Notes: generated from the sequence alone by a model not told the origin. DNA of 58,958 bases from an uncultured Bacteroidales bacterium (GCA_937898885.1 CALDKD010000099.1:1-58958), one strand, 5' to 3'; positions 8,184 through 18,115 are shown, counted from the stretch's first letter. Program-made: numbers and translations.

Positions 8184-8933
8184 ATGACAGGAAGGATTCA
8201 TTCACTGGAGTCCTTCGGCACAGTTGATGGCCCTGGAATACGTTTTGTGACGTTTCTCCAGGGCTGTCCTATGAGGTGCGCGTTCTGCCACAACCCCGAC
8301 ACCTGGGCCATTGACGCTCCGGTTCAGTACGAGATGACTCCGAGAGAGCTTCTTGATGAGACAATGCGCTACTACGGCTTCATTCACAAAGGAGGCGTCA
8401 CCTGCACGGGAGGCGAGCCATTATTGCAGGCTGAGTTTGTGGCAGAGTATTTCCGGTTGTGTCACAAGGAGGGTCTGCATACAGCCTTGGATACATCGGG
8501 AGCGATATTCGGCCAGAACAACGCACAGCCGTTCCCTCAGATTGCAGACGCCATAGAAGAGAGCGATCTGGTGATGCTTGACATCAAGACTCTGGACGAG
8601 GAGCTGCACATATCATATACAGGCTACTCTTCGAGCTCCAATATAGCTTTTCTTAATTACCTTCAGGAAACTGGTAAACACACCTGGATAAGGCACGTTG
8701 TCGTACCTGGGATAACAGCCGATATACGCAGGCTGGAGGAATTGGCAACATACCTGAGACAATTCAGCATTGTAGAGCGAGTTGAGTTGCTGCCATACCA
8801 CACTATGGGGAAATACAAATATCAGAAGCTGGGAATACCCTACCGTCTGGAAGATACTCCTCCGCTGGAGAATGAGGCGTTGGAGAATGCCAGACAGATA
8901 TTCCGGGAAGCCCTGAATTGTAAGATAAGTTAA
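8184..8933 (+). CDS. pflA: Pyruvate formate-lyase activating enzyme
   Basis: A radical-SAM enzyme that abstracts hydrogen from the PflB glycine to switch the lyase on. The protein is 249 residues. The CxxxCxxC cluster motif is in GCPMRCAFCHNPDTW (about residues 29-43). The GG motif is in TCTGGEPLLQ. The N-terminal LESFGTVDGPGIRFV is the usual PflA signature. There is no extra ferredoxin insert, which separates it from activases of other glycyl-radical enzymes. It starts 3 bases after pflB and is almost certainly co-transcribed with it. Confidence 0.97.
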   Translation: MTGRIHSLESFGTVDGPGIRFVTFLQGCPMRCAFCHNPDTWAIDAPVQYEMTPRELLDETMRYYGFIHKGGVTCTGGEPLLQAEFVAEYFRLCHKEGLHTALDTSGAIFGQNNAQPFPQIADAIEESDLVMLDIKTLDEELHISYTGYSSSSNIAFLNYLQETGKHTWIRHVVVPGITADIRRLEELATYLRQFSIVERVELLPYHTMGKYKYQKLGIPYRLEDTPPLENEALENARQIFREALNCKIS

Positions 8934-9002
8934 TTTGTACGGAGCGCTTTGGTTATTTCTGCCGTTTCCGCTATCTTCGCCGATTATTAACAAGAACCAC
9001 CG

Positions 9003-9674
9003 ATGAACAGAATACCGACTGTCACAAAGAACCTCCTCATAATAAACGTATTACTGTGGTTTGGAGGTGTGGCTATGACTAAGATAGGCATTGACTTCAA
9101 CTCGCTGTTCGGTCTGCATTTCTTCAAGGCATCCGACTTCCGTATTTACCAGCTCTTCACATATATGTTCATGCACGAGGGGTTCTGGCACGTATTCTGC
9201 AATATGTTCGCAGTATGGATGTTTGGCAGTATGATGGAGAACACCTGGGGCCCGCGCCGCTATCTGTTTTTCTACATTGCCTGCGGACTGGGTGCCGGAC
9301 TCATTCAGGAGGGAGTCCAGTATATACAGTGGGTGGCTGACTTGTCAAAATACGGCGCCGTAAACCTTGGATATGGCGCGATACCTATGCAGGAATATCT
9401 CAATATGATCAATACGGTAGGCGCATCAGGTGCCGTCTACGGAATATTGCTGGGTTATGGAATGACCTACCCCAACAACCCTATCTTCATCATACCGATA
9501 CCCGTGCCCATCCAGGCAAAATGGCTCATCATAGGCTATGTCCTGCTTGAGCTTCTATCCGGCCTCAGCAACATTCCGGGAGATAACGTGGCCCACTTCG
9601 CCCATCTTGGCGGAATGCTCGTAGGATTCCTGATAATTATGTACTGGAAAAACAAATACAAGCTACGTCGCTAA
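9003..9674 (+). CDS. Rhomboid-family intramembrane serine protease
   Basis: An intramembrane protease that cuts transmembrane substrates. At 223 residues it has about six hydrophobic segments. The catalytic dyad is visible: Ser142 in VGASGAVYG and His201 in HFAHLGGMLVG. The HEGFWHVFCNMFAVWMFG block with its conserved His and Asn is typical of the family. The short, six-helix form without extra domains is common in Bacteroidetes. It lies 69 bases after pflA and 26 before the EEP-domain gene, so it may be co-transcribed with the latter. Substrates are unknown. Confidence 0.93.
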   Translation: MNRIPTVTKNLLIINVLLWFGGVAMTKIGIDFNSLFGLHFFKASDFRIYQLFTYMFMHEGFWHVFCNMFAVWMFGSMMENTWGPRRYLFFYIACGLGAGLIQEGVQYIQWVADLSKYGAVNLGYGAIPMQEYLNMINTVGASGAVYGILLGYGMTYPNNPIFIIPIPVPIQAKWLIIGYVLLELLSGLSNIPGDNVAHFAHLGGMLVGFLIIMYWKNKYKLRR

Positions 9675-9700
9675 GAGTCAATATCAAATCTTACCGTCCT

Positions 9701-10774
9701 ATGAGAGCCGTTGGTAAAATCATATATTATCCTTTGATTGCCATTAATGCCATAGTTGCGGCATTATTAGTAGCCAGCGGATGGAGCAGTTACCTATATG
9801 TAAGCTCTTTTCCTATAGTATCACTGATTGGGATGGCATTCCCCGCTATCCTTGCCATAAACCTGCTGTTTCTTCTGATATGGCTTATTTTTTGGAAAAG
9901 AGCCCTCTGGCTGCCGCTGCTGGCCATTGCCCTGACCATTAAGCCGATACTCACATACTCGCCCCTGCACTTGTCAAAAGAGCCGGCGGAAAGCGAGGAT
10001 GATATCATCAAGATATTATCGTACAACACATTCTATCTTAATATCTTCAGAATCGGCAAGAGCGGCACGGACAATCCGATTATTAATTACGTCAACCAAA
10101 GCGGGGCAGACATTATCTGCTTACAAGAGTCCAACAGCGGCGCGCTTAAGAATCTGATAAAAAACGATAAGGATTTTTTACCTGATCACAAGCATAATTG
10201 CCACACTGTGAATATGTCAACATTCTCGCGTTGGCCCATTATTGAGTGGAAAGAGATCAAATTTCCCGACTCGGGCAACTGCTGTCTGTATTCCCGCATT
10301 CTGATGGGCTCAGACACTATTGCCGTATATAACTGTCATTTCCAGTCCTTTGGACTAAATCAGGATGAGATAGATGATTACAACCATCTCATTGAGAACC
10401 CTAAGGATACCGCCAGCTACAAGGGCTCCAAATCAGCATTAAGGAAACTGATGAGAGCCGCGGTGAAGAGAGCCGGGCAAGGTGAGATGATTGCAGAGAT
10501 GATTGATAAGGAGAATGCCAGATATATACTTCTATGCGGTGATTTCAACGACACGCCGCTCTCATATACCCATCGTGTCATAGCAAAAAGGCTGACTGAT
10601 GTCTATGCCGCATCAGGCTTCGGACCCGGAATCTCGTACAACAGGAACAGACTCTATTTCAGGATAGACCATACTTTCTGCAACAAGGCGCTCAAGCCCA
10701 TACACTGTCACGTGGACAAGTCAATAAAAGACTCAGACCACTATCCCGAAATATCATATCTGAGATTGCAATAA
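9701..10774 (+). CDS. Membrane-anchored endonuclease/exonuclease/phosphatase-fold protein
   Basis: The protein is 357 residues. Three hydrophobic segments occupy about residues 8-30, 36-62 and 67-86. An EEP (DNase I-like) domain follows from about residue 105. Visible motifs are KILSYNTFYLN, DIICLQES (metal-binding Glu), VYNCHFQS, CGDFNDTP (catalytic Asp/Asn) and the final SDHYPEISY (Asp-His pair). The fold covers nucleases, phosphodiesterases and sphingomyelinase-like enzymes, so the substrate cannot be assigned. The anchor suggests the catalytic domain works at the membrane, probably outside the cytoplasm. It may be co-transcribed with the rhomboid gene. Confidence 0.85.
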   Translation: MRAVGKIIYYPLIAINAIVAALLVASGWSSYLYVSSFPIVSLIGMAFPAILAINLLFLLIWLIFWKRALWLPLLAIALTIKPILTYSPLHLSKEPAESEDDIIKILSYNTFYLNIFRIGKSGTDNPIINYVNQSGADIICLQESNSGALKNLIKNDKDFLPDHKHNCHTVNMSTFSRWPIIEWKEIKFPDSGNCCLYSRILMGSDTIAVYNCHFQSFGLNQDEIDDYNHLIENPKDTASYKGSKSALRKLMRAAVKRAGQGEMIAEMIDKENARYILLCGDFNDTPLSYTHRVIAKRLTDVYAASGFGPGISYNRNRLYFRIDHTFCNKALKPIHCHVDKSIKDSDHYPEISYLRLQ

Positions 10775-10829
10775 TCCGCCTCACGCACCCATTTGCGCCG
10801 TTTCTATTATAAAATAATACGCGCGCGTG

Positions 10830-10858
10830 CTTGTGAACCGAAAATTTGTCTATATTTG
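10830..10858 (+). promoter_or_regulatory. Bacteroidetes-type promoter for secDF
   Basis: A CTTG (10830-10833) in the -33 position and TATATTTG (10851-10858) in the -7 position are 17 bases apart, with the secDF ATG about 67 bases downstream of the -7 box. Confidence 0.6.
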
Positions 10859-10924
10859 CACCCTTGAATTTTACGGTGTAATCCGTACTATGTTCAGACA
10901 ACAAATAATTAACCAATTAATAAT

Positions 10925-13897
10925 ATGCAAAACAAAGGATTTGTAAAGGTGTTTGCGATAGCATTGACAGTAGTATGTCTGTTCTATCTCTCCTTTACTT
11001 TCAGAACCCGCAGCATTGAGAAGAAAGCTGCACAGAGTCCAATGGGCGAGCAGGCCTACCTTGACTCAGTGATGAACGAGAAAGCCTGGTTGGGAATCTA
11101 CTCCTACAAAGAGTGCCGTGAGATGGAGATTGGCCTGGGCCTTGACCTGAAGGGCGGTATGAACGTCATCCTCGAGGTATCAGTACCCGATGTAGTGAAG
11201 GCTCTTGCCAACAACAGCAAAGACGAGAATTTCAACGCCGCCTTATCGGCAGCCACAAAGCGTTCGGTAAGCAGTCAGGACAATTTTGTTGATCTCTTCG
11301 TAGAGGAGTTCCGTAAGATTGACCAGACCAGTAATCTCAACAAGTATTTCGCAACCTCAATGTTGAAGGACCGTGTGGATGTACAGAGCACTGACGAGCA
11401 GGTAATCTCCGTACTGAAGGAGGAGGTTGACGCCGCTATCAGCAATGCCTTCCTGGTTCTCCGCACACGTATTGACCGTTTCGGTGTGGCACAGCCAAAC
11501 ATCCAGGAACTGGAGGGCAAGCAGGGCCGCATTATGGTAGAGCTTCCTGGCGTCAAGGAGCCGGAGCGTGTAAGAAAGCTCCTGCAGGGTTCCGCAAACC
11601 TGGAATTCTGGGAGACATACAAGTTCGGTGAGCTGGCCGACATTATTCAGGCAGCAGACCGCAAGCTCCGTCTGGCCGAGGCCGGTACAGAGGAGGCTCA
11701 GGAGACCAAAAGCACAGAAGAGGAGGCTACAGCCGCAGCAGAGGCAACCGTAAGCTCTACGGACAGCCTTGCCAACCTGCTTCTCAATGACGGTGATGCC
11801 CAGACAGAGCTTTCAGCGGCACAGAAGGCTGAGCTCCGCAAGGCCAACCCGCTGCTCTCCCGTCTTAATCCGCCATCATACCAGAACAGCTGTGTAATCG
11901 GTATCGCACACAAGAACGATACTGCCGAGGTCAACAGACTGATGGCACGCGCCGACATCAAGTCAATGTTCCCGCGTGACCTCAAGACTCTCTGGGGCGT
12001 CAAGGCAATTGATACAAAAGAGCAGTACTTTGAGCTTTATGCCATCAAGGTCACCAACAGAGACGGCAACGCAGCTCTGACCGGTGATGTTGTCACCAGC
12101 TCAAAGGATGAGTTTGACCAGCACGGAAATCCTTGCGTTAGTATGTCCATGAACACTGAGGGAGCACGCCGTTGGGCACAACTTACAAAGCAGAACATCA
12201 ACCGCAACATCGCCATCGTTCTGGACGGTCTGGTATATAGCGCACCTAACGTAAACGATGAGATCACAGGTGGGAACAGCCAGATCACAGGCGCATTCAC
12301 CATTGAGGACACCCAGGACCTTGCAAATGTTCTGAAGTCTGGTAAGATGCCGGCTCCCGCAAAGATTGTTCAGGAGGACATCGTAGGCCCGTCACTCGGT
12401 CAGGAGTCAATCCGTCAGGGATTCATCTCCTTCATCGTGGCCTTCATCATCCTTATGATTTATATGTGCATCATCTACGGATTCGTTCCGGGTATGATAG
12501 CCAACGGAGCACTGCTCTGCAACTTCTTCTTCACACTGGGTATTCTTACCTCATTCCAGGCGGCACTTACAATGTCCGGTATCGCAGGTATCGTTCTTAC
12601 CCTGGGTATGGCAGTCGATGCGAACGTGCTTATCTATGAGCGTACAAAGGAGGAGCTCAAAGCCGGCAAGGCTGTTTCCGCAGCTCTGTCCGATGGTTAC
12701 AAGAATGCTTTCTCGGCCATCTTTGACTCCAACTTCACATCAATCATCACAGGTATCATCCTGTTCGTATATGGTACAGGTCCTATCCGTGGATTCGCCA
12801 CGACCCTGATCATCGGCATCATCTGCTCATTCTTCACAGCAGTGTTCCTTACACGTATCGTCTATGAGCACTTCCTTGAGAAGGGCAAGATGCAGAACCT
12901 CACATTCACCACAGCTTTCTCTAAGAACCTGATGGTGAACACCAAGGTTGGCTTCATGGAAGCGGCAAAGAAGTCATTCATTATCTTCGGTGCGGCGGCA
13001 GTGGTATTCATTGGCTTCCTCTGCATCAGAGGTCTGAGCAAGAGTATTGACTTCACCGGTGGCCGCAACTTCGTTGTTCAGTTCGAACAGCCGGTTGAGC
13101 CGGAGGAGGTGCGCGACATTCTTGAGAAGGTCATCACAGAGGACAATGTTCAGGCAATCGCCCTTGGTACCGACCACAAGACAATCCGTATCACAACCAA
13201 CTACCGCATTGAGGATGATTCAGAGAGCATAGACGCAGAGATTGAGGAGTTCCTTTTCACCTCGCTCAAGTCTGCAGGCAAGCTCAGCCCGACACTCGAT
13301 CTAGCTACATTCATTGACCGCGACAACCGCACCGGTGGCTCAATCATCAGCTCACAGAAGGTTGGACCTTCAATTGCCGAGGATATAACACGCGGAGCTA
13401 TCATCTCCGTCATTCTGGCTCTGATTGCCATCTTCCTGTACATCCTTATCCGTTTCCGCAACGTGGCTTACTCAGTAGGTGCTATCGTGGCTCTGTTCTT
13501 CGATACTCTGGTCATTCTGGGTATGTACTCAATCTGCTGGGGCTGGATGCCGTTCTCACTTGAGATTGACCAGACCTTCATCGGTGCCGTGCTGACCGCT
13601 ATCGGTTACTCAATCAACGATAAGGTGGTTATCTTCGACCGTATCCGCGAATATACTCACCTCTATCCGAAACGCGATAAGAAGCAGCTCTTCAACGACG
13701 CCCTGAACACCACTCTGGCACGTACAATCAATACATCAGTAAGTACATTGATAGTATTGCTCTGTATCTTCTTCCTTGGCGGTGACAGCATCCGCAGTTT
13801 CGCATTCGCAATGATTCTTGGTGTAATCTTCGGTACCTGCTCATCACTCTTCGTGGCAGCTCCTACCGCTTACGCAATTATGCGCAGGAAGAATTAA
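10925..13897 (+). CDS. secDF: Fused protein translocase subunit SecDF
   Basis: An RND-type, proton-driven membrane protein that pulls secreted proteins through SecYEG on the outer side of the inner membrane. At 990 residues, SecD and SecF are one chain, as is usual in Bacteroidetes. The SecD part shows LGLDLKGGMNVILEV, the FDRFGVAQPNIQE-type D4 region, and GMAVDANVLIYERTKEE in TM4. The SecF part (from about residue 660) shows SIDFTGGRNFVVQF, SSQKVGPSIAEDI and GYSINDKVVIFDRIREY. Around residues 257-290 there is an acidic, Ala/Thr/Ser-rich low-complexity linker that is probably lineage-specific. It has its own promoter and terminator. Confidence 0.97.
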   Translation: MQNKGFVKVFAIALTVVCLFYLSFTFRTRSIEKKAAQSPMGEQAYLDSVMNEKAWLGIYSYKECREMEIGLGLDLKGGMNVILEVSVPDVVKALANNSKDENFNAALSAATKRSVSSQDNFVDLFVEEFRKIDQTSNLNKYFATSMLKDRVDVQSTDEQVISVLKEEVDAAISNAFLVLRTRIDRFGVAQPNIQELEGKQGRIMVELPGVKEPERVRKLLQGSANLEFWETYKFGELADIIQAADRKLRLAEAGTEEAQETKSTEEEATAAAEATVSSTDSLANLLLNDGDAQTELSAAQKAELRKANPLLSRLNPPSYQNSCVIGIAHKNDTAEVNRLMARADIKSMFPRDLKTLWGVKAIDTKEQYFELYAIKVTNRDGNAALTGDVVTSSKDEFDQHGNPCVSMSMNTEGARRWAQLTKQNINRNIAIVLDGLVYSAPNVNDEITGGNSQITGAFTIEDTQDLANVLKSGKMPAPAKIVQEDIVGPSLGQESIRQGFISFIVAFIILMIYMCIIYGFVPGMIANGALLCNFFFTLGILTSFQAALTMSGIAGIVLTLGMAVDANVLIYERTKEELKAGKAVSAALSDGYKNAFSAIFDSNFTSIITGIILFVYGTGPIRGFATTLIIGIICSFFTAVFLTRIVYEHFLEKGKMQNLTFTTAFSKNLMVNTKVGFMEAAKKSFIIFGAAAVVFIGFLCIRGLSKSIDFTGGRNFVVQFEQPVEPEEVRDILEKVITEDNVQAIALGTDHKTIRITTNYRIEDDSESIDAEIEEFLFTSLKSAGKLSPTLDLATFIDRDNRTGGSIISSQKVGPSIAEDITRGAIISVILALIAIFLYILIRFRNVAYSVGAIVALFFDTLVILGMYSICWGWMPFSLEIDQTFIGAVLTAIGYSINDKVVIFDRIREYTHLYPKRDKKQLFNDALNTTLARTINTSVSTLIVLLCIFFLGGDSIRSFAFAMILGVIFGTCSSLFVAAPTAYAIMRRKN

Positions 13898-13925
13898 GGT
13901 CAACACCTTATATATATTATTAAGG

Positions 13926-13962
13926 CTTCCGGTTGTTCTTTGAACTTCCGGAAGTTTTTTTT
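13926..13962 (+). terminator. Rho-independent terminator after secDF
   Basis: CTTCCGG (13926-13932) pairs with CCGGAAG (13948-13954), followed by eight T residues. Confidence 0.9.
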
Positions 13963-14006
13963 CTCAAAAGTTATTTGTATTATTGCGTCTGAAAAAAACG
14001 GACATT

Positions 14007-15206
14007 ATGAGGAAACTGACTATCACACTCGTTTGCCTAATAGCGGCAGTCAATGTATTTGCGGATATCAACGCAGATTCCATCAAATCGGAATTAGACA
14101 AGATTGTGCTGCTAAAGGATGATGCGAGACAGACCATTGAGAAATACAAGAAGGGAGTCCTGAAGGGCGATGATAAGTCCATAAACCTGCTTGGAGTGGA
14201 ATGCATGAGCGGGACAAATATCAAGGCTGACCTCACGTTGGGAATGAATCTGCTGGAGACAGCCGCCAACAATGGCTATCTGGATGCTCAGTACAACCTT
14301 GGCAACTACTATTTTATTTTCTGGGTACGCAAGCCTGAGAATACGGCATATTTCTCAGCCGCAAGCAAATGGCTGCGCAAGGCTGTCAAGACGCAAGATG
14401 TACGCTCCTACAATCTGCTGGGCCGACTTTATTTTGAATATGGCAAACACAATGCAGACCCGGATTTCCTCACTCAGGCACGTATGCTGCTTGCCACAGT
14501 TCCAGGTGTTGAGGAGGTGAGCGACAAGAACGAGGAGCTCATCACCACACAGGCGACGCTTGGCAATATATGCCTCGGGCAATGGCGTTTGGACCAGGAT
14601 ACTACAGCATTGCGCGACGCGAAGAAATGGTATCGTCTGGTGCTGAGATCCGACAAGGAGTACCCCACATTCTCAACATATATTGACTCGCTGGCATACG
14701 TTCTAAGCCAGGGAGTACCTATGTCCATCGACCCGAAAGATGAGAATGCGCAAGCCAATGCCGCACCTCAGGGCGGCCCGATGGGAGGCTTTGGCGGTAT
14801 GGGCGGATTCGGTGGTTTTGGAGGTTTTGGAGGTCCGATGGGTGGAGGCCCCGGCGGGCCGATGACAGGCCCTCAAGGTCCGTCAGCCACATACCCCGGC
14901 GGTATGATGCAGATGATGAATTTCATCCGCTCCAACACATTCTACCCAAAGGATTGCGAGGATGCACGCATCAAAGAGACTGTTACAGTACAGTTCACCA
15001 TCGGCACGGATGGAGCTGTTATCAATCCGAAAATTATCAAGAATGTGAACTATCTGCTAGGTCAGGAAGCCCTGCGTACGGTAATGCTTATGCCAGACTG
15101 GATTCCTGCCAAGACCGAGGATGACACACCAGTTGAATATACCACAACAACAAATGTCTCCTTCGGTTCCGGTGGCATGGGTGGCGGAATGGGTATGATG
15201 TTCTAA
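14007..15206 (+). CDS. Exported TPR/Sel1-repeat protein with Gly/Met-rich linker and TonB-like C-terminal domain
   Basis: I chose the ATG at 14007 (399 residues) because it starts directly at a signal peptide (MRKLTITLVCLIAAVNVFA); a TTG 24 bases upstream adds only polar residues. Residues ~55-240 contain Sel1/TPR-like helical repeats (for example LLETAANNGYLDAQYNLGNYY). A low-complexity linker of Gly, Phe, Met and Pro follows (about residues 255-295). The last ~100 residues resemble a TonB C-terminal domain: KETVTVQFTIGTDGAV, then a late GQEALRTVMLMPDWIPAK. It is probably a periplasmic scaffolding protein; no enzyme motif is seen. It ends with another Gly/Met-rich tail. Confidence 0.75.
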   Translation: MRKLTITLVCLIAAVNVFADINADSIKSELDKIVLLKDDARQTIEKYKKGVLKGDDKSINLLGVECMSGTNIKADLTLGMNLLETAANNGYLDAQYNLGNYYFIFWVRKPENTAYFSAASKWLRKAVKTQDVRSYNLLGRLYFEYGKHNADPDFLTQARMLLATVPGVEEVSDKNEELITTQATLGNICLGQWRLDQDTTALRDAKKWYRLVLRSDKEYPTFSTYIDSLAYVLSQGVPMSIDPKDENAQANAAPQGGPMGGFGGMGGFGGFGGFGGPMGGGPGGPMTGPQGPSATYPGGMMQMMNFIRSNTFYPKDCEDARIKETVTVQFTIGTDGAVINPKIIKNVNYLLGQEALRTVMLMPDWIPAKTEDDTPVEYTTTTNVSFGSGGMGGGMGMMF

Positions 15207-15244
15207 TAAATAAAGGAGAGCCCTGAGGCCCTCCTTTATTTATT
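15205..15244. terminator. Bidirectional terminator between the TPR/TonB-C gene and korB
   Basis: A 14-bp perfect inverted repeat (15205-15218 with 15231-15244) is formed by A/T-rich outer bases and AAAGGAG/CTCCTTT. It gives an A-tract/U-tract hairpin in both directions between two convergent genes. Confidence 0.9.
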
Positions 15245-15265
15245 ATTGCTGCCAACAGCCTGCCC

Positions 15266-16279
15266 TTATTCCACCATCCAGGTGTCGTTGGTCTCAAGAA
15301 GCTCTGCGAAGTTGTGATACTTCTTCTTTGCGGTCACCTCCTCAACCTGAGCATATACTGCATCGTTGTAGGTTGGAGCATCAACATCGCGGATGACACC
15401 GAGTGCTACCGGGAAGTCTGGTCCCTCCATCAATGCCAGCTTAAGCTGCAGGGTGCTGTCCTCACAATGAGCATCGTGAACAAGAATATCCTTCTCTGTA
15501 ATGCCATTCTCGCCAAGCCTCACAACCTTCAGGCCAAAGCCCTCCTGCATAAGGCCGAACTCGTTGTTCTCGCCGAACAGCATTGGCTGACCATGCCTCA
15601 GGTAGATGGCGTTCTTTGAACGGCCCTCCTTGGTATATACATCAGCGTGAGTACCATCATTAAAGATGACGCAATTCTGCAGGACCTCGGTAACGGCAGC
15701 GCCCTTGTGGCGAGCGGCGGCAGTAAGGCACTCTACAGCGCCGGGAGCATCAACCGCCACACAACGGGCAAAGAAGTGACCGCGTGCTCCGAAACACAGC
15801 TCTGCGGGACGGAACGGGTCCTCAACAGTACCGTATGGCGATGACTTGCTGACAAAACCTCTCAATGAAGTAGGTGAGTACTGACCCTTGGTAAGACCAT
15901 ATACACGGTTGTTCAGCAGAATCATATTAAGGTCTATGTTACGCCTCATAGCGTGAATGAAGTGATTACCGCCAATAGCCAGGCCATCACCATCGCCGGA
16001 TATCTGCCAGATGGTCAGATCCGGATTGGCAATCTTGGCACCGGTGGCAATAGCGGCGGCACGTCCGTGAATGGTATGGAAGCCGTAAGTATTCATATAA
16101 TAAGGCAGACGCGATGAGCATCCGATACCTGAGATGACCGCCACATTATGTGGGGCGATTCCAAGATCGGCCATTGCCTTATGCAAGGCAGCCAAAAGGG
16201 CGTGATCGCCACAACCCGGACACCAGCGGGGCTGTCCCGACTTGAAATCCTGCGCTGTAAATTTACATTCCTCTGCCAT
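15266..16279 (-). CDS. korB: 2-oxoacid:ferredoxin oxidoreductase, beta subunit (probable 2-oxoglutarate synthase)
   Basis: The thiamine-diphosphate-binding subunit of an enzyme that makes or oxidises 2-oxoglutarate with ferredoxin and CoA. The protein is 337 residues. WCPGCGDHALL at the N-terminus and the GDGDGLAIGGNHFIHA...NNRVYGLTKGQYSPTS block form the ThDP/Mg site. It has no separate ferredoxin domain, as expected for Kor-type beta subunits. It lies 3 bases downstream of the alpha/gamma gene. Kor rather than Por is inferred from the two-gene layout and gamma-alpha fusion; activity on other 2-oxoacids is possible. Confidence 0.92.
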   Translation of the reverse strand: MAEECKFTAQDFKSGQPRWCPGCGDHALLAALHKAMADLGIAPHNVAVISGIGCSSRLPYYMNTYGFHTIHGRAAAIATGAKIANPDLTIWQISGDGDGLAIGGNHFIHAMRRNIDLNMILLNNRVYGLTKGQYSPTSLRGFVSKSSPYGTVEDPFRPAELCFGARGHFFARCVAVDAPGAVECLTAAARHKGAAVTEVLQNCVIFNDGTHADVYTKEGRSKNAIYLRHGQPMLFGENNEFGLMQEGFGLKVVRLGENGITEKDILVHDAHCEDSTLQLKLALMEGPDFPVALGVIRDVDAPTYNDAVYAQVEEVTAKKKYHNFAELLETNDTWMVE

Positions 16280-16282
16280 AGC

Positions 16283-18115
16283 TTACTTATTTAAAATTGC
16301 GGTGAAACTTTCAATCAGAGTCTGCGTCTGGAACGGCTGACCCTTTACCTCGTTGAACTGCTCAAGGTGCAGTCCCTCGAAATTCATTCTCAGATATGCG
16401 GCCAGCTGACCCATATTCTGCTCGGCCACAACCACCTTCTTGTACTTGCGAAGCACTGTCTCGGTATTTGCAGGCAGCGGGTTCAGATACTTGAAGTGTG
16501 CCAGAGCGGTCTTCTTGCCGTCTGCATTCATTGCATCGACTGCAGCGCGCAGATGACCATACGTGCCGCCAAAGCCAACAACCAGCAGGTCGGCATCCTC
16601 ATCGCCCTCAACCTTCAGGTCGGGAACCTGAATCTTGGCAACCTTATCCATACGGGCCCTCACCATATCGTGATGGTTCTGCGGGTCATTTGAGATTGCG
16701 CCGGTGGCGGCACTCTTCTCCAGACCGCCAATGCGATGCATAAAGCCCTCAGTACCAGGACGTGCCCAATAGCGGACACCAGTCTCCGGATTACGCTTGT
16801 ACGGAGTCCAGCCCTCAGCCATATCCGGTGTGACGAACGGCGGGTTGATTGCAGGATAATCCTTCAAGTCAGGAAGTTTCCAAGCTGAGGATCCGTTAGC
16901 GATGAATGCGTCGGTGAGCAGCACTACAGGAGTCATATGCTCAAGAGCAATCTTGCAGGCATCGTATGCGGCATCAAAGCAATCGGTCGGTGTGGTAGCG
17001 GCGATGACAGGCATCGGGCTCTCACCGTTACGGCCGAAGAGCACCTGCAGCAGGTCAGTCTGCTCACTCTTGGTTGGCAGTCCTGTGGAAGGACCTCCAC
17101 GCTGAACATCGATAATCACCAGCGGAAGCTCTGCAATTACAGCCAGGTTCATGGCCTCGCTCTTCAGACAGATACCAGGACCAGATGTGGTGGTAACGGC
17201 CAGAGCGCCTGCATATGACGCGCCAAGAGCCGATGAGCAGCCTGCAATCTCGTCCTCGCACTGTACGGTGACAACGCCAAGAGACTTGTGCTTTGAAAGC
17301 TCGTGCAGAATATCTGTGGCTGGAGTGATAGGATATGAGCCAAGATACAGACGCAGACCCGCCTTCTCTGCAGCGGCGATCAGGCCGTATGCTGTGGCCT
17401 TATTTCCATTGATATCCATATAGCGGCCCTTCTCCTTACCGCTGGACTCAATACGATATACTGTGGCGCCACCAGCGTCAACATTATGACCGTAATTGTA
17501 GCCATCATTCAAGATTTTGATATTGGCGGCTGCGATTTCAGGTTTCTTGGCGAACTTGCTCTTGAGCATATCCTCGGCAATCTGAAGCTTGCGGTCAAAC
17601 AGCCAGCAAACCAGACCTACTGCGAATATGTTGCGGCACTTCAGGATAGACTTCACATCCATCCCGCTGTCCTTAAGGCTCTCCTTGCACATAGATGAGA
17701 TAGGAGCCTCAATAACGGTATTCCTAATACCCATCTCCTCGAAAGGATTCAGTGTCTTGAACTCTGCCTTCTCCAAATCCTTCTGGCCAAACGAGTCGCT
17801 GTCGGTGATGATTACGGCATCGCGCTTGCAGAACTTATACTGAGTCTTCAGAGCAGCCGGATTCATAGCCACCAGAACATCGCACTTGTCACCAGGAGTG
17901 AACACCTTCTTAGCACCGATATGCACCTGGAAACCTGACACGCCGGTAAGAGAGCCCTGCGGGGCGCGGATGTCGGCAGGATAGTCAGGGAAGGTGCAGA
18001 TGCTGTTTCCTACTGTTGCGGAAACAGTTGAGAATATGTTGCCTGCAAGCTGCATTCCATCGCCGGAATCGCCCGAGAAGCGGACAACAACGTCTTCCAA
18101 TTCCTTTACTGTCAT
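16283..18115 (-). CDS. korA: 2-oxoacid:ferredoxin oxidoreductase, fused gamma-alpha subunit
   Basis: The protein is 610 residues. Residues ~1-190 are the gamma domain (VVRFSGDSGDGMQLAG at the start, ADIRAPQGSLTGVSGFQ next). From ~215 is the alpha pyrimidine-binding part with the hallmark YPITPATDILHEL, followed by TTTSGPGICLKSEAMNLA and VQRGGPSTGLPTKSEQ. The C-terminal transketolase-like domain includes DLLVVGFGGTYGHLRAA. With KorB it links the 2-oxoglutarate pool to reduced ferredoxin, usual in anaerobic Bacteroidales with a partial or reductive TCA arm. A -7 box (TAACTTTG, 18136-18143 minus) lies about 20 bases upstream. Confidence 0.94.
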   Translation of the reverse strand: MTVKELEDVVVRFSGDSGDGMQLAGNIFSTVSATVGNSICTFPDYPADIRAPQGSLTGVSGFQVHIGAKKVFTPGDKCDVLVAMNPAALKTQYKFCKRDAVIITDSDSFGQKDLEKAEFKTLNPFEEMGIRNTVIEAPISSMCKESLKDSGMDVKSILKCRNIFAVGLVCWLFDRKLQIAEDMLKSKFAKKPEIAAANIKILNDGYNYGHNVDAGGATVYRIESSGKEKGRYMDINGNKATAYGLIAAAEKAGLRLYLGSYPITPATDILHELSKHKSLGVVTVQCEDEIAGCSSALGASYAGALAVTTTSGPGICLKSEAMNLAVIAELPLVIIDVQRGGPSTGLPTKSEQTDLLQVLFGRNGESPMPVIAATTPTDCFDAAYDACKIALEHMTPVVLLTDAFIANGSSAWKLPDLKDYPAINPPFVTPDMAEGWTPYKRNPETGVRYWARPGTEGFMHRIGGLEKSAATGAISNDPQNHHDMVRARMDKVAKIQVPDLKVEGDEDADLLVVGFGGTYGHLRAAVDAMNADGKKTALAHFKYLNPLPANTETVLRKYKKVVVAEQNMGQLAAYLRMNFEGLHLEQFNEVKGQPFQTQTLIESFTAILNK

